A model generated the notes under the pieces. The model did no database searches. It was not told where the DNA came from and worked only from the letters and a program-made list of their open reading frames with translations. Positions 24,587-33,252 of a stretch of 64,000 nt of DNA are shown here, piece after piece (the first letter of the stretch is position 1; every line of letters begins with the position of its first letter). A program made the position numbers and the translations under genes. The DNA lies in NCBI GenBank assembly GCA_036490215.1, contig DASXEH010000014.1, forward strand, positions 1 through 64,000. The letters are read 5' to 3'. The stretch is from JASHSH01 sp036490215. GTDB lineage: Bacteria; Pseudomonadota; Alphaproteobacteria; Rhodospirillales; Magnetospirillaceae.

Positions 24587-25137
24587 GCTGCTTCCTCCAC
24601 GTGGCGCAGCACCGGCTTCGTTTCGCCGCCGACGGTCAGCCGCATGCAGGCGTGGCCGTGGCCGAGCGCGTATTTCACGGTCGGGAAAATGCGCGCCGTC
24701 GTAATGGCGAAGGCAAGTGAGACCAGGCCGCGCTTGCCCCAGCAATCGACGATCGCATCCCGCATCGCATCGGCCTCGGATGCGTGGCGCAGTGTGGCCT
24801 CGGCGAAACCCGCCGCCAACGCGACATCGTCGGGCATTGCCTCGATATCCTTGGCGATGATGGCGCGCAGGGTTGCGGCGTTGACGCCGTCCTTCTGCGC
24901 CATATCGACCACCAGCTGCGTGCAGGGCCCGCAATCTTCCGCCATCACCGCGACGATCTTGGCGGCGTAATAGGGCGCGGCCGGCACGCCCTGGCGATAG
25001 CGGCTCACGCCCATCACCTTGCCGAAGGCGAGCAACGCCTTGGGATCGGCCTCCATGATCTCGAGCGCGTAGCTGGAGTCATAGTTCCATGCCTTGTCGA
25101 AGGCGGCGATCTGCCGCCGCATCAGCCACTTCATCAT
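24583..25137 (-). CDS. Carboxymuconolactone decarboxylase/AhpD-like protein
   Basis: 184 residues, mostly helical. APYYAAKIVAVMAEDCGPCT resembles the AhpD-fold core, with a CGPC motif in place of the usual CxxC near the helix start. Redox or peroxide-related chemistry is plausible but unproven. It overlaps the sigma factor gene by 4 bases, so production of the two is coupled. Confidence 0.75.
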   Translation of the reverse strand: MMKWLMRRQIAAFDKAWNYDSSYALEIMEADPKALLAFGKVMGVSRYRQGVPAAPYYAAKIVAVMAEDCGPCTQLVVDMAQKDGVNAATLRAIIAKDIEAMPDDVALAAGFAEATLRHASEADAMRDAIVDCWGKRGLVSLAFAITTARIFPTVKYALGHGHACMRLTVGGETKPVLRHVEEAA

Positions 25138-25167
25138 AGCCTATCTCCTCTCCCGGGAAACGGCGGC

Positions 25168-25638
25168 CTATTCGGCCGCCTTCCGCACCGGCGCGCCCGC
25201 CACCTGGCGGGTGGTGACGCTGACGCGATTCCAGAAATTGATGAGCGCGATATCGATCACGATTTGCCCGAGCGTCTCTTCGTCGTAGTGCTTGCGTGCC
25301 TCGTCCCAGACCTCATCGGGCACCGCATCGGCGCGGTCGTTGATCCGCGTCGCGGCTTCGGTCAACGCGAGCACCGCGCGTTCGGCATCGGTGTAGTACG
25401 GCGCCTCGCGCCACGCGGCGACCGACCACAAACGTTCGTCGGTCTCGCCCATCTGCTTCAGCTCGCGGGCGTGCATATCTGTGCAATAGCCGCAGCCGTT
25501 GATCTGGCTGGCGCGCAGATGGATCAGGCCGCGGGTCTTTTCGGGCACCTTCTTCAACAGGCCGCCCAGCGCGAGCAGGTGTTGCAGGGAGCCCGGAACG
25601 GTCATCACGGGATTGGTCATGCGGGGGGTGAGGGTCAT
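25168..25638 (-). CDS. AhpD-family alkylhydroperoxidase-like protein
   Basis: 156 residues. LIHLRASQINGCGYCTDMHA is the AhpD/carboxymuconolactone signature with the redox CxxC and a following histidine. Typical members reduce peroxides or act as small oxidoreductases. Genes of this family next to ECF41 sigma factors are a known association, and the substrate there has generally not been established. Confidence 0.88.
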   Translation of the reverse strand: MTLTPRMTNPVMTVPGSLQHLLALGGLLKKVPEKTRGLIHLRASQINGCGYCTDMHARELKQMGETDERLWSVAAWREAPYYTDAERAVLALTEAATRINDRADAVPDEVWDEARKHYDEETLGQIVIDIALINFWNRVSVTTRQVAGAPVRKAAE

Positions 25639-25662
25639 AGTCAGTCTCCTTTTCCAAAAGTC

Positions 25663-26043
25663 TCAGGGTGAAACGATGCGCCGTGGCCAAGCGATCCACA
25701 GCGCGAGGACGGGCGCTAGAAAGACGGATGGCAGATCGGCGAGCAGGTTGTGCATAGGCTCGCGGCCGGCGAGCCCATCCCAGAGATGTACGAGCGCATG
25801 CAGCACGAGAAACGCGACCGCACCCAACGCCAAGTCACGAAACCGCCGGTCGATCGCAAAGCCGATCATCCCGACGCCGGCCGTCAGATAGGCGCAGCCG
25901 ATATCGCGCACGAAATGCGGGTTGAACGGCCCCGTATCGGACACGCCCGGGATCACCCCATACCAGGGCTCGGGCCAGCCGAGCATGGCTAGGGCATTGA
26001 TCGACAGGCCGATTCCAAGGATCCAGGCCAGGGTGACGCGCAT
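25663..26043 (-). CDS. Small integral membrane protein in the ECF41 operon
   Basis: 126 residues with about four hydrophobic segments (TLAWILGIGLSINALAML, IGCAYLTAGVGMIGFAI, LALGAVAFLVLHALVHLW, FLAPVLALWIAW). No catalytic motif and no named family that I recognise. It is the first gene after the ECF41-type promoter, so it should be the most directly sigma-dependent member. Confidence 0.75.
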   Translation of the reverse strand: MRVTLAWILGIGLSINALAMLGWPEPWYGVIPGVSDTGPFNPHFVRDIGCAYLTAGVGMIGFAIDRRFRDLALGAVAFLVLHALVHLWDGLAGREPMHNLLADLPSVFLAPVLALWIAWPRRIVSP

Positions 26044-26067
26044 GGGTACGGTGCCTCCTACACCTAA

Positions 26068-26094
26068 GACGAGGCAGCGCCCGTGCGTGTGACA
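26068..26094 (-). promoter_or_regulatory. ECF41-type promoter
   Basis: On the minus strand TGTCACA (26094-26088), then 16 bases, then CGTC (26071-26068), 25 bases before the operon's first ATG. This equals the promoter motif reported for ECF41 sigma factors as I recall it, so the operon is probably autoregulated by its own SigJ. Confidence 0.85.
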
Positions 26095-26120
26095 TGGCGG
26101 GAGGAAAGATTTTTTGCTGC

Positions 26121-26218
26121 CATCCTTCGAGGCCCGCTATGCGGGCGCCTCAGGATGAGGTCCTAATTTGAATCCTCATGGTGAGGCGCTTCGTGAAGCG
26201 AAGCCTCGAACCATGAGC
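26121..26218. repeat. Intergenic palindromic repeat, family E
   Basis: Two linked hairpin units: CATCCTTCGAGGC ... GCCTCAGGATG on the left and CTCATGGTGAGGC ... GCCTCGAACCATGAG on the right. It fills the gap upstream of the ECF41 promoter. Confidence 0.65.
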
Positions 26219-26223
26219 TTCCG

Positions 26224-26571
26224 CTAAATCACCTTCTCATCGAACGGCAGGAAGCCAGCGGCATCCTCGATCTCGATCACCCAGAGATCGGAATCGCGGT
26301 CGACCTGCCGCGCGATATAGGCATCGGCCACTTTCTCGTCGACCGGGTCGGCGCCCGTTCCGGCCATCCAGGCACGCTCGCCATTCTTGTCACGCGTCTG
26401 CGTCAGGATGCGAAAGCCGGCGCCGAGCAGATTCTGTTTCACCAGGATCACGCCCGCATCGTCGTCACCATGGCGAACCACGGTGGCCATCAGCCCCTTG
26501 CCCGCACAGAGGCGCAGTGCCGCTTGGATGCGCAGTTTCGCCTTCAGTCGCGGGGGTTCGTCGGCGGCCAC
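26224..26571 (-). CDS. DUF1491 family protein
   Basis: 115 residues. RIQAALRLCAGKGLMATVVR, RHGDDDAGVILVKQNLL, GERAWMAGTG and YIARQVDRDSDLWVIEIED match DUF1491, a small family confined largely to alphaproteobacteria with no known function. It follows the SDR gene by 3 bases on the same strand. Confidence 0.88.
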   Translation of the reverse strand: MAADEPPRLKAKLRIQAALRLCAGKGLMATVVRHGDDDAGVILVKQNLLGAGFRILTQTRDKNGERAWMAGTGADPVDEKVADAYIARQVDRDSDLWVIEIEDAAGFLPFDEKVI

Positions 26572-26574
26572 GGC

Positions 26575-27429
26575 TTAACTCTTTTTGAGGAACGTTTCGA
26601 AGGCAGCTTTGTAGTCGGGATGCCATCTGGACAAGGGAGGCCGATTCTCGACGATGTCTTCTGCCGCCCAGCGGATGCGCTTCTTGTCGAGATCGCTCGA
26701 GACCTCGTTATCGGGGCAAATGATATAGAAATCGCCCGCGCTCATCCGCTCGACCATCATGTCGATCACCTGATCGGCGGTCCAAGCACCAGCTGGCTTA
26801 TTGTCGGGCTGCTTCCCGTTGATGCCAGTGAAGGTGAAGCCGGGCACCAGTAGGTGCGCCGTGACCTGACAACCGGGCACGTTGCGCAGGCTGTGCGCGA
26901 GACCTTCGGTCAGCACCTTCACCCCGGCCTTGCTGACATTGTAGGCCGTGTCGCCCGGCGGCGTGGTGATGCCCTGCTTCGAACCGGTGTTGATGATGGC
27001 CGCGGGCTTGCCCTGATCGATCATCGCCTGCGTGAAGGTCTGCACGCCATGGATCACGCCCCAGAGATTGACGCCCAGCACCGCCTGCCAGCGATCAAGC
27101 TTCTCATAGGCGCCACCACCACCACCGATGCCGGCATTGTTCATCAGCACCGCCACATCGCCGAACGCATCGAAGGCTTCGGCCTTCAGCCGCTCGACAT
27201 CGGCCAGCTGGCTGACATCGCAGGTAACCGTGCGGACCGAAGCCGCGCCCACATTGGTGGTCGCCACCACATCCTTCGCCGCCTGGTTCAATGGCCCAGC
27301 CTGGATATCAGCCATCACCACCTTCATGCCCAGCGTGGCGAAGCGCTTGGCCGCGGCGAGGCCGATGCCGCTAGCAGCGCCGGTGACGACCGCAGTGCGG
27401 CCGGCGGTGAGGGCGAGATGAGTCGTCAT
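26575..27429 (-). CDS. SDR family NAD(P)-dependent oxidoreductase
   Basis: 284 residues. The cofactor motif VTGAASGIGLAAA, NNAGIGGGG and the catalytic TAYNVSKAG are all present. The substrate is not readable. The start overlaps the GIY-YIG gene by 4 bases, and DUF1491 follows by 3, so the three form a tight unit. Confidence 0.9.
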   Translation of the reverse strand: MTTHLALTAGRTAVVTGAASGIGLAAAKRFATLGMKVVMADIQAGPLNQAAKDVVATTNVGAASVRTVTCDVSQLADVERLKAEAFDAFGDVAVLMNNAGIGGGGGAYEKLDRWQAVLGVNLWGVIHGVQTFTQAMIDQGKPAAIINTGSKQGITTPPGDTAYNVSKAGVKVLTEGLAHSLRNVPGCQVTAHLLVPGFTFTGINGKQPDNKPAGAWTADQVIDMMVERMSAGDFYIICPDNEVSSDLDKKRIRWAAEDIVENRPPLSRWHPDYKAAFETFLKKS

Positions 27430-27722
27430 AGCGCGGCTCCCAGTTTGGTTTTGCTTGTGCTCACCCGAATACGCATGCGGCGCGCTTTCAGTTTAAGTCC
27501 GGATTTGAATTCCGCATCGCGCTTGATGGCGATCTCGCGCCGGAGCGCATCGCCTCGCTCCATCGGGCCCTCGACATGGATCGTGCGCCAGGGCCCACGT
27601 CCGCGCGTGAACTTCGCGCCCTTGCCGTCATTGTGCTGCGCCAGCCGCGCCGTCACATCCTTCGCGATGCCCGTATAGGCGATGCCGCCTTTGTTGAGCA
27701 GGACATAGACGAACCATTCCAC
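27426..27722 (-). CDS. GIY-YIG nuclease family protein (UPF0213-like)
   Basis: 98 residues. WFVYVLLNKGGIAYTGIAKD gives the GIY...YIG-like strands (here VYV and YTG), DVTARLAQHNDGKGAKFT the arginine and histidine, and ALRREIAIK the following helix. Solo proteins of this type are widespread and may process DNA ends; biological role unsettled. Confidence 0.85.
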   Translation of the reverse strand: MEWFVYVLLNKGGIAYTGIAKDVTARLAQHNDGKGAKFTRGRGPWRTIHVEGPMERGDALRREIAIKRDAEFKSGLKLKARRMRIRVSTSKTKLGAAL

Positions 27723-27725
27723 GCG

Positions 27726-28151
27726 TCAGTACCGCTCGACCGGCACGATCGCTTTGCCCACCGGCGCGAGGCTGAGCATGGCCAGCTTGAGATGCGCCCA
27801 GGCGAACGGCAGACCGATGATGCTGATCGCGCAGGGAATCGCGATGGCGATATGGCCGAGCGCCAACCACCAGCCGGCGAGAATGAACCAGATGATGTTG
27901 CCGAGCAGGCTGAGCGGACCGGGATCGCGCTCTTCGACCGTATTGCCGAAAGGCAGCAGCGTATAGAGCGCGATGCGCAACGCCGCCGGCGCCCAAGGCA
28001 GGCCGATGATCGTGATCGCCATGATCAGCGCGGCAAACACCCACGCAATGGCCATCACTAAGCCGCCGAAAATGATCCAGAGAACGTTGAGAAGGAGGGA
28101 CAAGGGCCAGCGCCTATTGAGTCCGGAGTCTTCGACCCTGCGGCTTGGCAT
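27726..28151 (-). CDS. yccF: YccF family inner membrane protein
   Basis: DUF307 protein with paired hydrophobic repeats: SLLLNVLWIIFGGLVMAIAW, MAITIIGLPWAPAALRIALY, NIIWFILAGWWLALGHIAIA and ISIIGLPFAWAHLKLAML. The repeated IIGLPxA motif is characteristic. The start is uncertain: ATG at 28151 is used, but the longer ATG at 28181 or a TTG near 28109 is possible. The ATG used overlaps the end of the upstream gene by 38 bases. Confidence 0.85.
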   Translation of the reverse strand: MPSRRVEDSGLNRRWPLSLLLNVLWIIFGGLVMAIAWVFAALIMAITIIGLPWAPAALRIALYTLLPFGNTVEERDPGPLSLLGNIIWFILAGWWLALGHIAIAIPCAISIIGLPFAWAHLKLAMLSLAPVGKAIVPVERY

Positions 28152-28446
28152 CCGGAAACAATTCCAAGGTCTCATTGTCACGACCGCCAGAGCGTCGGTC
28201 GAAGCAAGGATGCTTTACGCGGGTGAGCCCTTTCTGACCTTCGTAGTGAGCCCAACCACCATTCGGCATATGTATGCTAATTATCTGGTTGCCACATCGT
28301 GGGCAAGAAGAGCGATAACGGCCACGCTTCTTTTTCTGCTCCTCATCCGTGGATTCGTAAGGAACAACGGTTTTGCAGACAGAAATGACGGCGCCCGACC
28401 GCAGGGTCCGGTCATGTGAGCGCCGCTCGACCCAACGGACCACCAT
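28114..28446 (-). CDS. Small hypothetical protein with possible zinc-binding motif
   Basis: 110 residues. A CPRC motif in RSSCPRCGNQIISIHMPNGG and a later HPC could bind a metal. The remainder is polar and basic. Base composition is lower in GC than neighbours. No family recognised. The overlap with yccF makes the exact end/start relation of the two uncertain. Confidence 0.45.
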   Translation of the reverse strand: MVVRWVERRSHDRTLRSGAVISVCKTVVPYESTDEEQKKKRGRYRSSCPRCGNQIISIHMPNGGWAHYEGQKGLTRVKHPCFDRRSGGRDNETLELFPDAKPQGRRLRTQ

Positions 28447-28507
28447 TCGCCTAGCTCTCCACTGCCTCCGTAAGAGTTATCCTACTATTTGACGAAGTAT
28501 CAATCGA

Positions 28508-30823
28508 TCACCCACATTTCGAATAGCCGCAGTTGGTGCAGCTGTCGCAGCCTTCCTGGCGGAGCAGCGAGGCTTGGCCGCATTTGGGGCATTGGCGCAT
28601 CGGCGTGCCTTCGAGGTTGACCACCTTGCGGTCGGCCTGGTGATCGTGCATCTCGCCCGATGGCGCGAGGAAGCCGATATTGATCATATGGCGCTCGATG
28701 ATCTCGCCGATCGCGGCGAGCAGCGACGGCACATAGCGCCCGCCCATCCACTGGCCGCCGCGCGGATCGAACACCGCCTTCAATTCCTCGACGACGAACG
28801 AGACGTCGCCGCCGCGGCGGAACACGGCCGAGATCATGCGCGTCAGCGCCACCATCCAGGCGAACTGCTCCATGCTCTTCGAGTTGATGAACACCTCGAA
28901 GGGCCGGCGGCGGCCGTCCTGGATGATGTCGTTGATGGTGACGTAGAAGGCGTGATCGCTTTCGGGCCAGCGCAGCTTGTAGGTGCTGCCCGGCAGTTCT
29001 TCGGGCCGGCTGAGCGGCTGGGTCAACGCGACGATCACGCCGCCATTGTCGTACGGGTCCGACGACTTGGCACGAATCTTTGTCGGTTCGAGCGGCAGTT
29101 CGGGCTGCGCCTCTTCCTGCGCCTTCGGTTTGGCTTCGAGGACTGATCCCGTAATGTCGTTGGGGCGGAATGTGGTGCAGCCTTTGCAGCCCTGCTCATA
29201 GGCCTGCATATAGACGCTCTTGAAGTCTTCGAAATCGATCGTCTCGGGGACGTTGATCGTCTTCGAGATCGACGAGTCGATATACTTCTGCACCGCCGCC
29301 TGCATCGCCACGTGATCGGACGGCGTCAGGTTTTGCGCATCGACGAACCATTCGGGCAGCGGCGAGTCTTCGCCCATCGTGCGATGCCAGAGGCGCACGG
29401 CGTAATCGGTGACGTCTTCTTCGCGCCGCGTGCCATCGGGCATCAGGATGTTGCGGCGATAGGAATAGCTGAACACCGGCTCGAGACCCGACGAGACATT
29501 GTCGGCGAGCAGCGAGATCGTGCCGGTGGGCGCAATCGAAGTCAGCAGCGCATTGCGGATGCCGTGCTGGGCGATGGCCTCCTTCACATCGGCATCGAGT
29601 TCCTGGACGCTTTCGCCCTGGAGGTATTTGTCGCGGTCGAAGAGCGGGAACGGCCCCTTCTCTTTCGCGAGCTCGGTCGAGGCGAGATAGGCCTCGCGGC
29701 GCAGCAGGCTCATCCAGCGTTCGGTCAGCTTCACCGCCTCGCGGCCGCCATAGCGCGCGCGGCACATGATCAGCGCGTCGGCCAGACCCGTAACGCCGAG
29801 GCCGATGCGGCGCTTGGTGCGCGCTTCGTGCTGATGCTCGGGCAGCGGATAGTTCGACACCTCGATCACATCGTCGAGCAGGCGCACGGCGGTGCGCGTC
29901 AGTTGGGCGAGCTCGGCCTCGTCGATATGCGCCTTCTCGGTGAAGGGCTCGCTGACCAGACGCGCCAGATTGATCGAGCCGAGCAAGCAGGTGCCATACG
30001 GCGGCAGCGGCTGCTCGCCGCAGGGATTGGTCGCGTGGATATGCTCGCAATACCAGAGATTATTCTTCCGGTTGATGCGATCGATGAAGATCACGCCCGG
30101 CTCGGCGAAGGCATAGGTGGAACGCATGATGCGGTCCCACAGATCGCGCGCCGCAACGGTGCGATACACCGTACCGTCGAACTTCAGCTGCCAGGCCTCA
30201 TCGGCTTTCACCGCGGCCATGAAGGGATCGGTGACCAGCACCGAAAGATTGAACATGCGCAGCCGCCCGGGCTCGCGCTTGGCATCGATGAAGGCTTCGA
30301 TATCGGGATGGTCGCAGGCCAGCGTGGCCATCATCGCGCCGCGGCGGGAACCCGCGCTCATGATGGTGCGGCACATCGCGTCCCACACATCCATGAACGA
30401 GAGCGGACCCGAAGCATCGGCACCCACGCCCTTCACCGGCGCGCCTTTGGGGCGCAAGGTCGAGAAGTCGTAACCGATGCCGCCGCCCTGCTGCATGGTC
30501 AGCGCGGCTTCCTTGAGATGCTGGAAGATGCCCGCCATGTCGTCGGGGATGTTGCCCATGACGAAGCAATTGAACAGCGTCACACGGCGATCGGTGCCGG
30601 CACCCGATAGGATGCGGCCGGCGGGCAGGACGCGGAAATCCTTCATCGCCTCGAAGAACGCTTCTTCGTGCTTGGCCTGATCGGCAGGTTCGCCGGCGGC
30701 CAGGGCGCGCGCCACGCGGCGCCACGAATCCTCGATCGTCTTATCGATGGGCGCGCCATCCGGCATCTTCAGCCGGTATTTCATGTCCCAGATCTGCTGC
30801 GAAACCGCCGCCACCTGCGCCAT
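28508..30823 (-). CDS. nrdJ: Adenosylcobalamin-dependent (class II) ribonucleotide reductase
   Basis: Makes deoxyribonucleotides using a B12 radical, so it works with or without oxygen. 771 residues. LFNCFVMGN, MQQGGGIGYDFSTLRPKGAP, ATNPCGEQPLPPYGTCLLGS (the NxCxE radical-site motif) and ITSIAPTGTISLLADN-type segments are present. The C-terminal tail has paired cysteines (CPKCG and CDSCTNCGYSKC), used to re-reduce the active site. No cobalamin riboswitch was found upstream. The upstream region contains DnaA-box-like sequences. Confidence 0.96.
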   Translation of the reverse strand: MAQVAAVSQQIWDMKYRLKMPDGAPIDKTIEDSWRRVARALAAGEPADQAKHEEAFFEAMKDFRVLPAGRILSGAGTDRRVTLFNCFVMGNIPDDMAGIFQHLKEAALTMQQGGGIGYDFSTLRPKGAPVKGVGADASGPLSFMDVWDAMCRTIMSAGSRRGAMMATLACDHPDIEAFIDAKREPGRLRMFNLSVLVTDPFMAAVKADEAWQLKFDGTVYRTVAARDLWDRIMRSTYAFAEPGVIFIDRINRKNNLWYCEHIHATNPCGEQPLPPYGTCLLGSINLARLVSEPFTEKAHIDEAELAQLTRTAVRLLDDVIEVSNYPLPEHQHEARTKRRIGLGVTGLADALIMCRARYGGREAVKLTERWMSLLRREAYLASTELAKEKGPFPLFDRDKYLQGESVQELDADVKEAIAQHGIRNALLTSIAPTGTISLLADNVSSGLEPVFSYSYRRNILMPDGTRREEDVTDYAVRLWHRTMGEDSPLPEWFVDAQNLTPSDHVAMQAAVQKYIDSSISKTINVPETIDFEDFKSVYMQAYEQGCKGCTTFRPNDITGSVLEAKPKAQEEAQPELPLEPTKIRAKSSDPYDNGGVIVALTQPLSRPEELPGSTYKLRWPESDHAFYVTINDIIQDGRRRPFEVFINSKSMEQFAWMVALTRMISAVFRRGGDVSFVVEELKAVFDPRGGQWMGGRYVPSLLAAIGEIIERHMINIGFLAPSGEMHDHQADRKVVNLEGTPMRQCPKCGQASLLRQEGCDSCTNCGYSKCG

Positions 30824-31067
30824 CGGACCAATCCCTGCAAAAGACGGTTCATCCTCCGGTCAGCCTTAAAAGACCAATCGGCGCAGACGAACCCACTGAA
30901 AGATATGGGGCGACCTGTTAACAAAGCCAGAGCGCCCCGGGCCCGAAGTGTGGGCGCGGCGGGCTTTTAGGTCAACGACAATGTTCTACTTTTGTGCCCA
31001 CCGAATGATGCACAATCTGTGGTGTGAAAGACCCTATGATTCCAACATATTGATAATGTTTTTCGCA

Positions 31068-31076
31068 CTATCCACA
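31068..31076 (+). promoter_or_regulatory. DnaA-box-like nonamer (CTATCCACA)
   Basis: One mismatch from the consensus TTATCCACA. It belongs to a 14-base sequence repeated 37 bases downstream. Ribonucleotide reductase promoters are DnaA-regulated in E. coli, which makes this plausible but unproven here. Confidence 0.5.
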
Positions 31077-31104
31077 GAGTTACAGACAGGCCGTCAACCA
31101 AGCC

Positions 31105-31113
31105 TTATCCACA
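31105..31113 (+). promoter_or_regulatory. DnaA box (TTATCCACA)
   Basis: Exact match to the DnaA-box consensus, second member of the repeated pair upstream of nrdJ. Confidence 0.6.
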
Positions 31114-31274
31114 GAGTTATGAACAGCGTCTCTTTGCGCCCCCCATAGGAATGTGGAGATGGATTCCAAAACCAAATTTGGGAAGCTCGACGCCCCGAGG
31201 GATGCGGGTTAAATGCGATAACCGCTTGCTGATTAAGAGATTTTCTTTGCCGTCATCTACTGAAGCTAAAACAT

Positions 31275-32558
31275 ATGGACAGCAATATTGTCCATATTAA
31301 GGGATTGGATATACATGGACACCTCCACCTACCCATGATACCCGATTTTGTTAATATGGATGGGATTTGGGCGATGAATGAAACAGCAGAACCACAAGAG
31401 TTGCCCACTCATCAGAATCGGGCAGGGCGTTACATCAGACAACTGACGGGTTATCGCGCATTTATTCCCGCAGCGTTGCCGCCTGATCCACCAATCAACA
31501 TCGATCCCGAGATGCAGCGATTACTATCCGACGCGGATGCGGCACTCGGGCGTCTGGATGGCTCCATTCAAACCCTGCCGGATCCTGACATGTTCATGTT
31601 CATGTATGTCAGGAAGGAAGCTGTGCTCTCTAGTCAGATCGAGGGGACCGAAGCTTCACTCAACGACGTCATAAAAGCTGAGGCCAACCTTTTTAGCCCC
31701 GAACGCCCCGGACAAGTTAGCGAAGTCATCAATTACATCGAGGCCATGAACCACGGGCTAGGACGCCTCCCGGAGCTGCCGCTTTCAATCCGATTACTTC
31801 TCGAAATTCACGAACGGCTTCTCAAAAATGTCCGCGGCAGCAAAATGCGCCCAGGAGAGCTGAGAAAGAGCCAAAATTGGATTGGTCCCCATGGCTGCAC
31901 ATTGGCAGACGCGAGCTTTGTTCCGCCTCCCCCCGATGCCGCAGTCGCTTCACTTGGCGAATTAGAAAACTTCCTTCACCAGAACGATCATTTACCTGCG
32001 CTCATCCGCATCGGAATGGCCCATGCTCAATTTGAAACGATCCATCCATTCTTAGATGGAAACGGACGTATTGGGCGGCTGTTGATTACTTTTTTTCTTT
32101 GCGAAAAAGGGCTACTCCAAAAACCCGTTCTTTATCTGTCCGTCTATCTAAAAAAAAATCAGACTGAATATTACAATCGCCTGCAAGCAATCAGAGATCG
32201 TGGCGAATGGGAAGAATGGTTGAAATTCTTTCTCGCCGGCGTGCGCGATGTCGCTAAACAAGCAACAGATACTGCGCGAAAGATAGTAGCTCTGCGAGAG
32301 GAACACAGACACTTGATAGTGGACAGATTCGGTTCTTCCAGCGGAAAGGGCATCAAACTTCTCGAACATCTCTACAGCTATCCCTACATCTCTGTAAATA
32401 ATGCCAAAGAAGTGCTCGGAATCAGCTATCCAAATGCCAACGAGTTGATAGCTCAGTTTGTCAAAGCCGGAATACTATTCGAAGTCACAGGAAACACGAG
32501 AAACAGAGTCTTTTGGTATTCACGATACAATGAACTATTCTCCAATTTAGCGGACTAA
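31275..32558 (+). CDS. Fic family protein (probable AMP-transferase)
   Basis: Fic proteins transfer AMP or related groups to hydroxyl side chains of target proteins. The catalytic motif HPFLDGNGRIGR is at about residue 257. The inhibitory motif S-x3-E-G is in SSQIEGTE (about 119-126), upstream of the core, so this is a class II (self-inhibited) Fic protein. MRPGELRKSQNWIG precedes the core, and a C-terminal winged-helix segment (VNNAKEVLGISYPNANELIA) follows. The start may be the ATG at 31377, where similarity to relatives begins (the 31275 form would add 34 residues). Low GC relative to the flanks suggests transfer. No antitoxin gene is adjacent. Confidence 0.9.
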   Translation: MDSNIVHIKGLDIHGHLHLPMIPDFVNMDGIWAMNETAEPQELPTHQNRAGRYIRQLTGYRAFIPAALPPDPPINIDPEMQRLLSDADAALGRLDGSIQTLPDPDMFMFMYVRKEAVLSSQIEGTEASLNDVIKAEANLFSPERPGQVSEVINYIEAMNHGLGRLPELPLSIRLLLEIHERLLKNVRGSKMRPGELRKSQNWIGPHGCTLADASFVPPPPDAAVASLGELENFLHQNDHLPALIRIGMAHAQFETIHPFLDGNGRIGRLLITFFLCEKGLLQKPVLYLSVYLKKNQTEYYNRLQAIRDRGEWEEWLKFFLAGVRDVAKQATDTARKIVALREEHRHLIVDRFGSSSGKGIKLLEHLYSYPYISVNNAKEVLGISYPNANELIAQFVKAGILFEVTGNTRNRVFWYSRYNELFSNLAD

Positions 32559-32602
32559 CACCCTACCTTAGTTGAGACGCCAACAATGTTGGTGATGCCA
32601 CC

Positions 32603-33217
32603 TTACTTCGACCGGCTCAGCGCCAGCCACGCCCCGCCGCCGATCAGGAAACCACCCGAAGCGCGCGTAATGAAACGGATGCGGCGCTGGGAGAGTGCCC
32701 GGCCGGCGCGCGAGGAGAGCAGCGCATAGGTGCTGTCGGAGAGCGCGGCGAGCGCCATCGCCGTGCCGCCCATGATCGAGACCTGGGTGCTGAAGTCGCG
32801 GCCCGGGTCGAGGAACTGCGGAAAGAACGCACCGAAGAACAGCAGCGTCTTCGGGTTACTGAGCGCCACCGCTAGGCCTTGCGCGAAAAACCCACCGCGC
32901 GGCATGGCCGGCGCGCCGTCCTTCGTGACCGCGCCCGAGGCCGACAGCAACTTCCAGCCCAGCCAGATCAGATAGGCCGCGCCCGCCAACCTGATCCAGA
33001 AGAACCACTCGCCGAGTGCCGCGACCAAAGAGGCGAGGCCCAGCATCACCACCACGACCATGATGCCGAGGCCGACCTGCGTGCCGGCCACATTGAGCAG
33101 CCCGGCGCGGCGGCCATGGCGCAGACTGTTGGCGATGATCAGGGTCACGGTCGGGCCGGGAACGATGATCACGACGACGCAGGCGAGCAGGAAGGTGAGA
33201 TAGGTCTGAAGGGCCAT
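32603..33217 (-). CDS. LysE family amino-acid exporter
   Basis: 204 residues with about six hydrophobic segments. The N-terminal YLTFLLACVVVIIVPGPTVT carries the PGP motif of LysE/RhtB translocators, and LSNPKTLLFFGAFFPQFLDP is the second signature. Exports an amino acid or homoserine-type compound; the exact substrate is not visible. Single gene. Confidence 0.93.
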   Translation of the reverse strand: MALQTYLTFLLACVVVIIVPGPTVTLIIANSLRHGRRAGLLNVAGTQVGLGIMVVVVMLGLASLVAALGEWFFWIRLAGAAYLIWLGWKLLSASGAVTKDGAPAMPRGGFFAQGLAVALSNPKTLLFFGAFFPQFLDPGRDFSTQVSIMGGTAMALAALSDSTYALLSSRAGRALSQRRIRFITRASGGFLIGGGAWLALSRSK

Positions 33218-33252
33218 GGATTGCTCCGCTCTGGACGGAGCAATCCTAGCGC

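Larger units (their letters stand above)
30824..31274. other. AT-rich intergenic region between nrdJ and fic
   Basis: A 451-base stretch with no convincing gene; promoters for both flanking genes must lie here. It holds two near-identical segments of 14 bases around TATCCACAGAGTTA, at 31069 and 31106, each containing a DnaA-box-like nonamer. AT content rises sharply from about 30970 towards the Fic gene. Confidence 0.7.

Noticed and set aside
30824..31000. Cobalamin riboswitch upstream of the B12-dependent nrdJ
   Set aside because: I could not find the B12-box or the other conserved core segments on the minus strand.
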